A stretch of 64,000 bases of DNA from Leptospira terpstrae serovar Hualin str. LT 11-33 = ATCC 700639 (GCF_000332495.1 NZ_AOGW02000008.1:65001-129000); one strand, 5' to 3'. Counted from the stretch's first letter, positions 1-9,728 are shown. The notes: a model not told the origin generated them from the letters alone. Translations and numbers: made by a program.

Positions 1-165
1 AGTTTTAAACAATTCAGCACCAATATCTATAATTTGGCTTTTTGCAGATTGATAGACGAGATAAAAAATGGGTCCAAGGACTAAATTAAGAACCAAAAAA
101 ATAAAGATCATCATTTGGGAACGGATGTTAAGAGAATTTAGGCTATGAAGAGTTTGTTTTATCAT
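1..165 (-). CDS. Membrane sensor or chemoreceptor, N-terminal fragment
   Basis: The first 55 codons of a minus-strand gene run off the left edge of the window. The frame opens at an ATG and is uninterrupted to base 1. Residues 1-18 are polar and basic, with an IRSQ-type motif, and are followed by one hydrophobic segment (about residues 18-39) ending in FYLVY. The sequence then turns polar (QSAKSQIIDIGAELF). This layout is typical of chemoreceptors, histidine kinases and adenylate/guanylate cyclases with a periplasmic sensor domain; the output domain lies outside the window. No clear Shine-Dalgarno sequence is seen. The family is inferred from the N-terminus alone. Confidence 0.55.
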   Translation of the reverse strand, partial: MIKQTLHSLNSLNIRSQMMIFIFLVLNLVLGPIFYLVYQSAKSQIIDIGAELFKT

Positions 166-833
166 ATAATTTGAAATTGATCGATTTATTGTTGAGAAAA
201 CGAAAACTTTATACGAAATGAAAGTCTTTTTTAAGATTCCCGATTACAAGTAACCCGTAAAAAAAATAACAGGGTTTTCTTATCAATACACTGTTGAACG
301 ACGTACATATTACAAAACCTTTAGATAAAAAATTGGCAAGCCCATCCCTCCTTTCGAAGGTTACGAGACATAGATTCCCGAATGATTTCATCCCACTGCA
401 TTCCATAAAAAACTACTGCAAAATTAAAGAACGAAACAATTCGATCAAATATAAATTAATGATAATTAATTTATGGGAATTCAACTGAAACAAATAAAAA
501 AGTAATTAACATCCTTTGCGTAAAAATTAACACATCCGAGAATTTCTAAATTGATATTTACAAACTAGGACTATCACTGAAATAAAAGCTTACGTATGTT
601 AATCTTAGAGAATCAGGTTCACCAAACAAACGCTTAGTCTTAAGGATTTAATACCAATTCGTTTCGTGAAATTGTGCCAAACACCTGCACCAAAATATTT
701 CTAAAATCTAAAAAGACGAAATCTGTGGAATTGGCTGGAAAAAAAACAAGTGGGATGATGGATGAATTGTTGTATTTATCAAAAAACTAAAAATAAATAA
801 TCCTTAGTTTTGTAAAAAACCACTTCTTAATGC
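166..833. other. Intergenic stretch without a convincing gene
   Basis: This is the only long non-coding stretch in the window, about 0.7 kb and very AT-rich. Two open frames of about 65 codons overlap here on opposite strands (209-406 minus and 294-488 plus). Neither has a ribosome binding site, a recognisable domain or a coding-like composition, so I do not call them. The stretch must contain the promoter of the minus-strand receptor gene and probably that of the lipoprotein gene at 884, but I could not identify convincing -35/-10 pairs. Confidence 0.5.
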
Positions 834-867
834 TTGCAAAATCTGATCGAAGGTTCAGATTTTGCAA
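834..867 (+). promoter_or_regulatory. 13-bp inverted repeat in the leader of the lipoprotein gene
   Basis: TTGCAAAATCTGA (834-846) and its exact complement TCAGATTTTGCAA (855-867) flank an 8-base loop. The repeat ends 16 bases before the ATG at 884 and just before its AAGG ribosome binding site (about 873-876). No T-run follows on either strand, so it does not look like an ordinary intrinsic terminator. It may be an operator, a translation-controlling hairpin, or an mRNA-stabilising leader. Confidence 0.6.
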
Positions 868-883
868 AAAATAAGGAAAAAAA

Positions 884-1717
884 ATGAACAAACTTCGCAT
901 CACGGGAATTATATTACTTCCCCTATTCTTGTTTGTAATCGCATGTAAGTCTTCTGTCTACAGGTTAGAATCACCAAAAACCAAAGAAGAAATCAAATCA
1001 GTAGGTTTGGTTGGTTATGGAATCTATCTAGAATACCCACCAGGTCTATTTGGAACGGAAAATCAATACCAATTTGGTCAGGCATTTGGAGACCTAATTG
1101 TAAAGTTAGATGCAGATAGCAAGGTAAATGCCAAAAAAAGAACTCCAGATCCTGCAGATGTTTTAGTGGAAGAAACGGATAAGGAAAAAATTTACAACGG
1201 TAAAAAGTTACAAATCATTTCCTTCATTTCTCGTATTGTTCCTGCAGATGGGAATTCGTATACAGTTTCGACAGCAGGTTATGTATTCTGCCAAACCAAA
1301 ATTGTTTTTGTAAACGGAGTTCCTACAACACAACAACAATGTAATAATGTGTATATAGATTTTGACCCAGAAGATTCAGCTAAAGTGTTAAATTTCAAAG
1401 CTAAACCAGGTGAAATTCAATATTTAGGATTATTTAAAGGAGTATTAAAAGAAACAACTTCCGATGATCCATTTGCGCTTCCCCCAACGATTGATGAGTT
1501 ACTTGGTGTTTCTAATAAAAAGAAATTTGTTTTAGAAAAAGACAATGAGGGCATCCTAAAATCAAATTCAGAAGCTCTTAAAGACAGATACTATTATCCT
1601 GATTTGCGTAGACCAGGTTATGATGAATTTGTATTTCTCGAAGGTGTGAGTAAAGCAAACCCAAAAACATACTGGCAAGAACTCGCTGATAAAAAGCTAA
1701 GTAAATTTAAAAAGTAA
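884..1717 (+). CDS. Putative lipoprotein of unknown function
   Basis: The 277-residue product begins with a lipoprotein signal: basic MNKLR, a hydrophobic stretch, and the lipobox residues VIAC with Cys21 as the lipidated residue. The mature part is polar with no domain I recognise. It contains a CQTKIVFVNG segment and a later QQQC, so two further cysteines could form a disulfide. The start is supported by an AAGGA-like site. The gene is followed 27 bases later by a second lipoprotein gene on the same strand, so the two are probably co-transcribed. Envelope localisation is inferred; the function is unknown. Confidence 0.8.
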   Translation: MNKLRITGIILLPLFLFVIACKSSVYRLESPKTKEEIKSVGLVGYGIYLEYPPGLFGTENQYQFGQAFGDLIVKLDADSKVNAKKRTPDPADVLVEETDKEKIYNGKKLQIISFISRIVPADGNSYTVSTAGYVFCQTKIVFVNGVPTTQQQCNNVYIDFDPEDSAKVLNFKAKPGEIQYLGLFKGVLKETTSDDPFALPPTIDELLGVSNKKKFVLEKDNEGILKSNSEALKDRYYYPDLRRPGYDEFVFLEGVSKANPKTYWQELADKKLSKFKK

Positions 1718-1744
1718 ATAAGAGACCTCCAAATAGAAATCAAT

Positions 1745-2347
1745 ATGATAAAAAACATTCTTAAACAATTTTTGATTCTAACATTAACAATCCTTACTGT
1801 TAACTGTTTGAATTTTAGAAGTGGCGAATTTGAAGGCACTCCAGTTACCAAAAACTTCGGTGTCTCAAAAAAAACATTGGTGAAACTCAATACCGATTAT
1901 CAAATTTTGATTGGAGGAGAGTCTGGAAATGCGAACGAGAACATTGTACAAAAATGGAAGAATGAAGCTGCCAAAGTTTTGAATGAAAGTGGAGATGTTT
2001 TATCTACCCGAAGCGAAACGGAGGCAAACTATGTTTTCGATATTAAAGTTACTGAGAGTTCAAGTTATTTTTCAGTCAATGTTTCCATCTGGTTCAGTAT
2101 ATTAACTGCTGGTGTAATACCTCAATATTCTAAATCAGTCATATCACTGAATCTATCGGTTAAAGATAAATCAGGAAAAGTTCTAGGCGAAGTAAAAAGA
2201 GAAGAGAAAAGAACTGAATTTGGGCAAATTTTGCTTCTTTTCGTAATGCCTTTTTATGATCCAGGGACAGTGGTAGATGCACAGAGAAGAGAAATGCTTA
2301 GTTCCGCATATGCAGAAATTAAAGAAAAAGGTTACCTCAAAAAATAA
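1745..2347 (+). CDS. Putative lipoprotein of unknown function
   Basis: This 200-residue protein has a lipoprotein signal ending in LTVNC, with Cys21 as the predicted lipid-modified residue. The mature part has a segment with alternating hydrophobic residues (YFSVNVSIWFSILTAG) followed by charged strands (LNLSVKDKSGKVLGEVKREEKRTEFG), suggesting a beta-rich fold. The C-terminus includes a DAQRREMLSSAYAEIKEKGYL helix-like segment of the kind seen at the ends of small LptE- or LPP20-like lipoproteins, but I cannot assign a family. It lies 27 bases downstream of another lipoprotein gene and faces the convergent chemoreceptor gene. Confidence 0.78.
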   Translation: MIKNILKQFLILTLTILTVNCLNFRSGEFEGTPVTKNFGVSKKTLVKLNTDYQILIGGESGNANENIVQKWKNEAAKVLNESGDVLSTRSETEANYVFDIKVTESSSYFSVNVSIWFSILTAGVIPQYSKSVISLNLSVKDKSGKVLGEVKREEKRTEFGQILLLFVMPFYDPGTVVDAQRREMLSSAYAEIKEKGYLKK

Positions 2348-2408
2348 AATAAAACAGGTATTTTCTTAAGTATATAAAAAACGAAAGAGAATAGACTTAT
2401 GATTCATT

Positions 2409-2439
2409 TGGGATACAAAAGTAAAAAGTTTGTATCCCA
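2409..2439. terminator. Hairpin between convergent genes, without U-run
   Basis: TGGGATACAAA and TTTGTATCCCA (11 bp, 9-base loop) form a perfect stem between the stop of the lipoprotein gene (2347) and the stop of the convergent chemoreceptor gene (2447). Neither strand has a clear U-tract after it. The position argues for a two-way terminator or an RNA-end protecting hairpin. Confidence 0.5.
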
Positions 2440-2446
2440 TCTCTAA

Positions 2447-4228
2447 TTAAAACCGAAACCTCGAAACAATTCTTTCCATAGAATCGGATACTTTTTGCAA
2501 ACGGTTGGCTTCTTCGGAAATTTCACCAAATGTATTGGCAATTTTTGAATGATTTTCCCATAACGCCTGCAAGTTGGTGTTGGATTCTTCAGTATATCCA
2601 GTTTGTAATTTCATTTCTGAGGTGATCTGTTCTGCATCCCTTTGGAACTCACCAACAAGGTTTTTTAAGGACTTTACATTTTCGGAACTGGTTTCACTTG
2701 TACGACCAAACATTTGGACTACTTTTGATATTTCTTCAAACTTTGATTTTACATCTTCATTTGTAGAAATGATTTCTTTCATAGATTCTAAACTTTCTTT
2801 GGATGCCACTTGAGATAACTTCACCACTCGTTTGATATCCTCTATATTTTTTGCCGTTTCATCGGCAAGGCGAGATACCTCTCCTGCTACGACGGCAAAA
2901 CCCCTTCCCATAGAACCAGCCCTTGCTGCCTCAATCGATGCGTTGAGAGAAAGCAAATTCACACGGTCAGAAATATCTTCTACTATAGAAATAGTGGCTT
3001 TGATATTTTCACTCATTTGGTTCATCACTTCTACTTTTTCATAAGCAGACTGGATGGCATCTTTTGCCACTTGCACCGTGCCGATCGAATGTACTGTGTT
3101 TTGTGCCAGTTCATCTGCCTTTTTTGAAAGATCTGTCATTTCCTCTGTAACTCTCGTGAGTTCTGATGCCAAAAAATTCGTTTTGTCTTTTTGGGAAAGT
3201 ACACGTTCATAGGTGGCTTTGGATAGGCTTTGGATTTGGTTTACGGACTCAAAAGTAGAATCAAGTTTTGTTTTTTCTGAACTAACTTGGGAATCAATCA
3301 CGCCACCTTTATCCAAAATCATTTTGGAAGTTTCCAAAAGAGACACAGCTTCGTCTTTTGCAGTTTGAAAGTATTGTCGCAACGATTCCATAAATAGATT
3401 CAGTTTTGTAATTGTATGGCTTAAGTTTGTTGCGGAGAGTTGGGGGATAGTTTCTGACAATTCTCCTTGGGACAACTTCTCAATGGAATGATTGAGATTA
3501 TCGATATCATCTTTTAGCGATTTACTTCCCACGTAAGCTGCGTATATTATAATTACAACCATCATAACAAACACAATCGGCATTTGATAAAACCAATACG
3601 GAGACCTAAATTCCGTTAGTAGGATCAAAAACAAATAATAGCCAAAGGTTAACATTGGCAGAATTGCGACAGCAATCATGGTAAATAAGTTTCTTTGGAA
3701 AACTCCAAAGATACGAATTTTTGTTTCATCTAAAAGTACAGCCGATAATTCTTTGGCCTTAAGCACTGGACTCAAATACACTTCAGTTTGAAAATAAAAT
3801 GCCAAATAGATGATGGGAGAAAGCATCACAGAAGCATATGGCAAGGCTAAAATTTCCATCCATGGAAGTCCGAGCAAAGTCACTGCCATAAACGAAAATC
3901 CAAAAATTGAAACTGTCCACCGAATGAGGATCACTCGACCTTCCCAATGCGGGTGTTCCAAAAGTCCTTTTTTTAAACCTTCTAGTGTTTGTTTATCTGT
4001 GTCTTTGGTAAAGTTTAATAACTTTCTAAGTCTTTTGTTTCGTAGGCCAATACCAATTACCAATGGGACCAGGGAAAGCAGAGTGCCGAGGATTCCTAAT
4101 TGGATGAGAGTATCCGTATCAAAACGGGAGGCAAACAGACAAAAGTTGATAAAATAAGGAAAGATAAGTAAGTATAAGGGAGCTTCAATGGCAACTGTCA
4201 ATTTCCTGATGAGTAGATTCTGATTCAT
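2447..4228 (-). CDS. Methyl-accepting chemotaxis protein
   Basis: The N-terminal half holds about six hydrophobic segments, an unusually membrane-rich sensor region with little periplasmic sequence. A HAMP-like linker follows (about residues 245-300 region, with [13 protein letters not shown]), then a long coiled coil. The coil carries the conserved receptor signalling tip ([15 protein letters not shown] followed by [17 protein letters not shown]), which contacts CheA and CheW. No C-terminal CheR-binding pentapeptide is visible. I chose the ATG at 4228 ([10 protein letters not shown]); an in-frame TTG at 4258 would add ten residues, and neither has a strong ribosome binding site. The ligand is unknown. 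Confidence 0.92.
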   Translation of the reverse strand: MNQNLLIRKLTVAIEAPLYLLIFPYFINFCLFASRFDTDTLIQLGILGTLLSLVPLVIGIGLRNKRLRKLLNFTKDTDKQTLEGLKKGLLEHPHWEGRVILIRWTVSIFGFSFMAVTLLGLPWMEILALPYASVMLSPIIYLAFYFQTEVYLSPVLKAKELSAVLLDETKIRIFGVFQRNLFTMIAVAILPMLTFGYYLFLILLTEFRSPYWFYQMPIVFVMMVVIIIYAAYVGSKSLKDDIDNLNHSIEKLSQGELSETIPQLSATNLSHTITKLNLFMESLRQYFQTAKDEAVSLLETSKMILDKGGVIDSQVSSEKTKLDSTFESVNQIQSLSKATYERVLSQKDKTNFLASELTRVTEEMTDLSKKADELAQNTVHSIGTVQVAKDAIQSAYEKVEVMNQMSENIKATISIVEDISDRVNLLSLNASIEAARAGSMGRGFAVVAGEVSRLADETAKNIEDIKRVVKLSQVASKESLESMKEIISTNEDVKSKFEEISKVVQMFGRTSETSSENVKSLKNLVGEFQRDAEQITSEMKLQTGYTEESNTNLQALWENHSKIANTFGEISEEANRLQKVSDSMERIVSRFRF

Positions 4229-4367
4229 TTGCTTGTGATCCGCCGTTTGGTTTGTCAATAGTTTAGAAAATCCAAAGAGACATCACCTACTTTCGTAAAT
4301 TTTTTCCAAAAGAACTAACCTATGTGAGTGTTCAGAAATCAGGATTCGTCCTAAAAGTTAAGAGAAA

Positions 4368-5564
4368 TCATATGGACTTAAGATCCAAAATGGAAATTTC
4401 AGAGGGTGCACCCAACCGAAACGGAGGCCCCCAATAACCAGTCCCTCGGCTAACATATATTAGTGAGTCTTTATATTTATGTAAACCAGATACAAACTTT
4501 TGTGCAAAATATATAAGAAAATTGCCAGGAAAAAATTGGCCTCCATGGGTATGACCTGAAATTTGTAACTGAAACCCGACTGCACTGGCTTCATAAATAC
4601 TGTTAGGTTGGTGGGCCAACAAAATCTTGTAATCACAATTCTCTCCTCCTTCCATAGCTCGTTTAGGATTGGTTTGGTGGGATTTGATGATTTTTCCTGC
4701 AGCTAAATCAGTCACACCAGCCATTAGCAATTTAGCATTGCCAATCTTTAAGATTTGGTTTTGGTTCAGTAAAATTTTTACTCCTAGATTTTGGATTTCC
4801 GGAAGCCAAGAAAGCACTCCTGAATAATATTCATGATTTCCTGTTACATAAAAAGTCCCATACTTTGACTGAATGTCGGCCAATGGTTTTAAATGTTGTT
4901 TGAGAGTGGATACAGGTCCATCTACTAAATCTCCAGTGATGACAACAACATCTGGATTTTGTAGGTTGATTCGTTTTACCACCCGCTTTAAAAACTTTTC
5001 TTTAATCGTGGCTCCAATATGCACATCAGAGATTTGTACAATTTTGAATCCATTTAAATCAGGATGTAAGTCTTTTATCGGGATAGAAACTCGTTTGTAT
5101 CTCAAACGCACATGGGCATTGAAAAAACCAAGAGAACTGAGTGCTGTTGCCACCACAATGGTAACAAATGCATAACTAAAATTTTTTACTTCTGTTACAC
5201 CATCGAGAGGAAATCCAAAATGAAGTAAGGTCGAAAACAAAACTTGCGAATAATGAGTCACTATTCCTAAGTCTACCAGGCGAAGAAGATCCATAAGAAG
5301 AACCAAAGTGAATAGAATAGAAAAAAAACCGAAGTTTGTGAAAGTGACATAGGCAAAAAATGTCTGCGTTTTCTCTCGTTTGGAAATCCGACTTAAGGCA
5401 TAGGTAAGCGGAACCAGTAAAACTAGCGCCCCCACACCGAATAAAATCACTGTTACCACCGGTCCATTCAGTGAAAGTCCTGAAATCAAACGAAAGGTAG
5501 AATAATAATAGATAAATCCAAGTAAGGATGTCAGAACGGACAAAAATAGGAAGAATGCTTTCAA
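4368..5564 (-). CDS. Membrane-anchored metallophosphoesterase
   Basis: The 398-residue protein has four predicted membrane helices in residues 1-150 and a C-terminal calcineurin-like phosphoesterase domain. The metal-binding motifs are all present: SDVHIG (D180, H182), GDLVDG (from 211), GNHEYY (N243, H244), a HQPN motif and SGHTHGG. The architecture matches the YkuE/YaeI group of membrane phosphoesterases, some of which act on lipid-linked substrates; the substrate here is unknown. The start is a TTG, supported by AGGG eight bases upstream. The gene is divergent from mqo with a 70-base gap. Confidence 0.88.
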   Translation of the reverse strand: MKAFFLFLSVLTSLLGFIYYYSTFRLISGLSLNGPVVTVILFGVGALVLLVPLTYALSRISKREKTQTFFAYVTFTNFGFFSILFTLVLLMDLLRLVDLGIVTHYSQVLFSTLLHFGFPLDGVTEVKNFSYAFVTIVVATALSSLGFFNAHVRLRYKRVSIPIKDLHPDLNGFKIVQISDVHIGATIKEKFLKRVVKRINLQNPDVVVITGDLVDGPVSTLKQHLKPLADIQSKYGTFYVTGNHEYYSGVLSWLPEIQNLGVKILLNQNQILKIGNAKLLMAGVTDLAAGKIIKSHQTNPKRAMEGGENCDYKILLAHQPNSIYEASAVGFQLQISGHTHGGQFFPGNFLIYFAQKFVSGLHKYKDSLIYVSRGTGYWGPPFRLGAPSEISILDLKSI

Positions 5565-5634
5565 TCAAGTTACCCTACTCATTGGACAGGATGGGAATCA
5601 TGAAAGTTGTCGATAATTAACCAGAAGGTAGAGG

Positions 5635-7158
5635 ATGAAAGAAAAAGATACAGTTAGAACGAAATCCGATGTGATACTGATAGGTGCAGGAATTATGAGT
5701 GCCACACTTGGCGTTCTTTTAAAAGAACTTGCACCCCACCTAACAATCACTGTATTGGAAAGGTTGGATGCTGCAGCGCGAGAAAGTTCCAATGCCTGGA
5801 ACAATGCAGGGACCGGACACTCTGCCTTTTGTGAATTAAATTATACAATCGAAAACGAAGACGGGTCCATCCAAACTAAAAAAGCTCTACAAATTGCCGA
5901 ATGGTTTGAAATTTCCAAAGAATTTTGGGGATACCTTTCTGGCACCAAACGGATCCTAGATGCTGATGAATTTATCCACTCAGTTCCGCATTATAGTTTT
6001 GTTTGGGGAGAGGAAAATGTTTCTTTTCTTCGAAAACGATACGAGGCATTAAAAAAATATGAGCTCTTTAAAGATTTAGTTTATTCAGAAGATAAAAACA
6101 CTTTAACCGAATGGTTACCTCTTGTCATGCAAGGTCGGGAAGATTCGGAGACAATTGCCGCCACCAAAATGGAGTTAGGAACCGATGTCAATTTTGGTAC
6201 ACTGACTCGTGCTATGTTTCGGTATTTAGAAAGTTTTCCAGATGTTCATGTGCATTATTTTGAAGATGTAAAAGATTTGGAACGTGCAGAAAATGGATAT
6301 TGGCACCTAACGTCAAATAACATTCAAACTCATGAAAAAGAACACCATGAGGCAAAATTTGTATTTATTGGAGCAGGTGGTGGAAGCCTTCCTCTTTTAG
6401 AGAAATCAGATATCCCTGAGGCCGCAGGATTTGGCGGATTTCCTGTTAGCGGGCAGTGGTTACGATGCCGTAACCGAGATGTGATCAAACAACATTTTGC
6501 TAAAGTATACGGAAAAGCCAATGTAGGTTCTCCTCCGATGTCTGTTCCCCATTTGGATACAAGGATTATTGAAGGGAAAAAAGAATTATTATTTGGACCT
6601 TACGCTGGTTTCACGACTAAATTCTTAAAAAAAGGATCCTATTTAGATTTAGTTAAGTCCTTAGAGTTTGATAATATCTTTCCGATGTTGTCAGCTGGAA
6701 TGCACAACCTACCACTGACAAAGTACCTCATAAGCCAAGCCATGCAGTCGCATGAAGATCGTATCGCTGCACTGCGAGAATATTTTCCAGAAGTAAAATC
6801 AGAAGATTGGGAATTGGTAGTGGCCGGCCAAAGGGTACAAGTCATCAAAAAAGATGAGGAAGAAGGCGGGGTCCTTGAATTTGGAACAGAAGTTGTAGCT
6901 GCAAAAGATGGGTCTCTTGCGGCTCTCCTCGGGGCAAGTCCAGGAGCATCCACCTCTGTATCAATCATGTTGGAAGTGTTAGCAGATTGTTTTCCTAAAG
7001 AGATGCAATCTTCCGAATGGAAAAACAAATTAAAAACGATGATTCCAAGTTTTGGTGAATCGATGAAAGACAACGCAGAGATTTGTATCGCAAGCCGCAG
7101 AAAAACGGAAGAACTTTTGGAACTAAACCAAGGAGCCAGTATGAGCTCCAAGGTTTAA
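5635..7158 (+). CDS. mqo: Malate:quinone oxidoreductase
   Basis: This 507-residue flavoprotein oxidises L-malate to oxaloacetate and passes electrons to the membrane quinone pool. The N-terminal FAD-binding motif is GAGIMSATLG, and the family motif ESSNAWNNAGTGHSAFCELNY follows, with the family-typical LFGPYAGF and GTEVVAAKDGSLAALLGASPGAST segments later. Length is normal for Mqo. The ATG is preceded by AAGGTAGAGG. The gene stands alone, converging on the ompA-like gene with a 29-base gap. Together with gltA and the 2-oxoglutarate dehydrogenase genes in this window it covers part of the TCA cycle. Confidence 0.95.
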   Translation: MKEKDTVRTKSDVILIGAGIMSATLGVLLKELAPHLTITVLERLDAAARESSNAWNNAGTGHSAFCELNYTIENEDGSIQTKKALQIAEWFEISKEFWGYLSGTKRILDADEFIHSVPHYSFVWGEENVSFLRKRYEALKKYELFKDLVYSEDKNTLTEWLPLVMQGREDSETIAATKMELGTDVNFGTLTRAMFRYLESFPDVHVHYFEDVKDLERAENGYWHLTSNNIQTHEKEHHEAKFVFIGAGGGSLPLLEKSDIPEAAGFGGFPVSGQWLRCRNRDVIKQHFAKVYGKANVGSPPMSVPHLDTRIIEGKKELLFGPYAGFTTKFLKKGSYLDLVKSLEFDNIFPMLSAGMHNLPLTKYLISQAMQSHEDRIAALREYFPEVKSEDWELVVAGQRVQVIKKDEEEGGVLEFGTEVVAAKDGSLAALLGASPGASTSVSIMLEVLADCFPKEMQSSEWKNKLKTMIPSFGESMKDNAEICIASRRKTEELLELNQGASMSSKV

Positions 7159-7187
7159 AGTAAATAGAGATTGGGCTTCCTTAAAAA

Positions 7188-8444
7188 TTATTTATTCTTT
7201 TTTCGAAGCTCAATCACCACTTTCTCTTTTGAATCCACATTGTACATGGCTGAACCTTGCGTGGAATCAATGATCCTTCTAGAATTCACACCCTTTTCAC
7301 GAAGCACACGCGAGATGGCTTGGGAACGTTCAAACCCTAAGTCATAGTTATCATAATTTCCTGGTACATCTTCTTTAAAGGGAGTTGTATAAGTGATAAC
7401 TTGAACATCATAGTCTTTGTATTCATTTTCCAAACTGCGCGAAATAGCATCCAATCGAGCCCTGCCTTCTAAGTGGATACGACTTGAAGGAAGATCAAAG
7501 ATCTCACTAGCAAGAAACACAAAACGTTCCAATTTAGTTTCGACTACTGGTTCCTTTGTTTGTTGCGGTGGGACTTCCGATCCAACGGATTCCAAAACGT
7601 TGACAGGTTTTGACTCTATTTCAGGGTTTGTTTGTCCATGAAGTGTAAAACTGAGTCCCAAACCAAATTTAAAAAAGCTCTCTTCATAATTTCCTTTGTT
7701 TCTATGGCCAGAATTGGGAGCTTCATATTTGACCATATAGACATTGGCGTGTTCTATTTCAGCATTAATAAAAAATAGATCATTGATATGGTACCGAACG
7801 CCCAATGCACCAAACACACGGTTGGTGGTCCCACCAAAAAGTCTTTCAAATCCGGATCCACCACCTACTCGTATATAAGGATCGAATGGATCGTTGGGTA
7901 GGAAATGGAAAAATAAACTTAAATCCCCAGAGGTTGAATTTAAAACATCTCTTCTTTTTTGAACGGCAAAGTCATAAAAATCACCTTGATTTAACCTAGA
8001 TAATAAAGTGGTATTATCCAACGCAGTTAAAGAATATATAATGATTTGTCTTTCGTCTATTGCTCTAAAATGAGAAGCTGTAATGATTTGGTTCGATACG
8101 GAAAAACCAATTCCAAAATATCTGAAAAGTCCGTATTCAAATCCCAATTCACCAAGTCGACTTGATAACTCCGTCCTGTCTTTTACCATTGCATTCAACG
8201 CATAAAAATTCGAAAAAATGGTAAGGTTGTCCGTATAAGGAGAGTTTAACGCTAAATAATTAGGAAAATTTGTATTCTCTACACTCTTTTCAATGCGACC
8301 TGAGTTGTTTCCAAGACCTAAGCCACCCGTCCCATACAAAATTAATTTTCCACGGTCAAAACCTTGGCCAAAGGCAAACGAAGTTGGGAAAAAAGAGATT
8401 ATTCCTATAAAAATGGAAATAAATTTCAAGTTCAATTTTGGCAT
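7188..8444 (-). CDS. OmpA-family outer membrane protein
   Basis: The 418-residue product starts with a cleavable signal peptide (hydrophobic core ending near TSFAFGQ). Residues about 30-290 are rich in aromatic, alternating beta strands and probably form an outer membrane barrel (for example FEYGLFRYFGIGFSV and FFKFGLGLSF). Residues about 305-418 form an OmpA-type peptidoglycan-binding domain: RIHLEGRARLDAIS, then NYDLGFERSQAISRVL, where the Asp and Arg expected to hold diaminopimelate are present. It likely links the outer membrane to peptidoglycan. The gene is divergent from the oxidoreductase-ECF41 operon. Confidence 0.85.
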   Translation of the reverse strand: MPKLNLKFISIFIGIISFFPTSFAFGQGFDRGKLILYGTGGLGLGNNSGRIEKSVENTNFPNYLALNSPYTDNLTIFSNFYALNAMVKDRTELSSRLGELGFEYGLFRYFGIGFSVSNQIITASHFRAIDERQIIIYSLTALDNTTLLSRLNQGDFYDFAVQKRRDVLNSTSGDLSLFFHFLPNDPFDPYIRVGGGSGFERLFGGTTNRVFGALGVRYHINDLFFINAEIEHANVYMVKYEAPNSGHRNKGNYEESFFKFGLGLSFTLHGQTNPEIESKPVNVLESVGSEVPPQQTKEPVVETKLERFVFLASEIFDLPSSRIHLEGRARLDAISRSLENEYKDYDVQVITYTTPFKEDVPGNYDNYDLGFERSQAISRVLREKGVNSRRIIDSTQGSAMYNVDSKEKVVIELRKKNK

Positions 8445-8499
8445 ATCTGATTTTGAATTGTATCACGCGTTAAAGCAAGCTGATTTTTTTTACAAACTC

Positions 8500-8527
8500 T
8501 GTCACAAATCCATATGGCTAATTCGTC
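8500..8527 (+). promoter_or_regulatory. Predicted ECF41 sigma factor promoter
   Basis: TGTCACA (8500-8506), a 17-base spacer and CGTC (8524-8527) match the consensus I recall for ECF41-dependent promoters. The pair lies directly upstream of the oxidoreductase-ECF41 sigma operon. A start about six bases after CGTC would leave a short leader containing the GAGGTG ribosome binding site (8536-8541) before the ATG at 8547. Autoregulation is inferred. Confidence 0.75.
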
Positions 8528-8546
8528 TTGGTAACGAGGTGTAAAA

Positions 8547-9728
8547 ATGAAACCAAAAATTCTAATTTTAGGAGCCGGTTATGCAGGGGTTATGGCAGCA
8601 AACCGTTTAGACAAACAATTAAAAGAAGCAGAAATTACTCTGATTTCGGAATCCAATACTTTCCAAGAAAGAATTCGGTTTCATGAAATGGCAACACAAG
8701 GTTTAAAAGATAAACTACAGATCCAAGATCTTCTTCGAACAAAGGTTAGATTTTTACAAGCAAAGATTAGTGAAATTCTACCCAAAGAAAAATCGGTGAA
8801 ATTAGAAGCAAGTTCTCAGAATGAAATCTATGATTATCTTGTCATTTCATTAGGGAGTGCTAATATCCGATCCCTCTACAACAAAGAAGGTTCGATTCAA
8901 TCCAAAGAAGAAGTTTTAAAATTTTTGAAGAATAATGAAGAGAAAAAAATTCAAAAACTATGTATTGTAGGAGGAGGCCTTACCGGAATTGAAATGGCAA
9001 CCGAATGGAAATATTTTTTTCCTCATTCATCTGTCACTATCGTTGATAGAAAAGAATGGGGTAATTCGTTTTCAGAAAAAGGAAAGAAGTATTTACGCAA
9101 TTATATGTTACAAAACAATATCCAAGTTTTGGAAAATGTAAATATCCATAGAATTCATGAAAATGAAATTTTGTTGGAAGACCAAACCAAATTAGCATAT
9201 GATTGTCTTCTCAACTGCAGTGGGTTTTTAGCTTCCTCTCTGGCAAAAAAATCAGGTTTTAAAACCAACCACCGAAACCAAGTTTATGTGGATTCCTTTC
9301 TTAGATCTAACGAATATCCAGATGTTTTTGTTGCCGGAGATTTAGCATATTTGGAAAATTCCATTTTGCGAATGGGATGTGTGACCGCATTACCAATGGG
9401 TGCCTATATAGCAGACCAATTGGCACGACTGATCAAAGGAAAAAGTATATCTCCTTTTTCATTCCAATTTGCAGGTAGGTGTCTTTCCTTAGGGAGAGAA
9501 GAAGGTCTCATCCAGTTTACTTCCGGTGATGACAAACCTAAAGAGTTAATCATTAAAGGTAGATGGGGAGCTCGAATCAAAGAATTGGTCAATCGATTCA
9601 CTATCTTTTCATTGCAGATGGAAAAACTACTACCTTTCCGATTCTATTTTTGGCCCAAAGGGAATCCCATCAAATTTGAAAAAGATGTATTAAAGAAATC
9701 TATTTCCTGGGAAGGTTTGGTTTCATGA
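8547..9728 (+). CDS. FAD-dependent NAD(P)H oxidoreductase (NDH-2-like)
   Basis: This 393-residue protein is a pyridine nucleotide-disulfide-type flavoprotein with two Rossmann motifs: an N-terminal FAD site (LGAGYAGVMAANRL) and a central NAD(P)H site (IVGGGLTGIEMA, about residue 140). A third FAD-contact motif (DVFVAGDLAYL) follows. The closest families are type II NADH dehydrogenases and related soluble oxidoreductases. It overlaps the ECF41 sigma gene by four bases (ATGA), and an ECF41-type promoter lies upstream. It is therefore the oxidoreductase member of the sigma factor's typical COE neighbour set. The electron acceptor is unknown. Confidence 0.85.
   Translation: MKPKILILGAGYAGVMAANRLDKQLKEAEITLISESNTFQERIRFHEMATQGLKDKLQIQDLLRTKVRFLQAKISEILPKEKSVKLEASSQNEIYDYLVISLGSANIRSLYNKEGSIQSKEEVLKFLKNNEEKKIQKLCIVGGGLTGIEMATEWKYFFPHSSVTIVDRKEWGNSFSEKGKKYLRNYMLQNNIQVLENVNIHRIHENEILLEDQTKLAYDCLLNCSGFLASSLAKKSGFKTNHRNQVYVDSFLRSNEYPDVFVAGDLAYLENSILRMGCVTALPMGAYIADQLARLIKGKSISPFSFQFAGRCLSLGREEGLIQFTSGDDKPKELIIKGRWGARIKELVNRFTIFSLQMEKLLPFRFYFWPKGNPIKFEKDVLKKSISWEGLVS

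Noticed and set aside
209..488. Two short frames in the first intergenic stretch
   Set aside because: No ribosome binding site, no domain, overlapping on opposite strands in AT-rich DNA; a minus-strand run containing QWDEIIRESMSRNLRKEGW looked protein-like but is only about 50 codons between stops.
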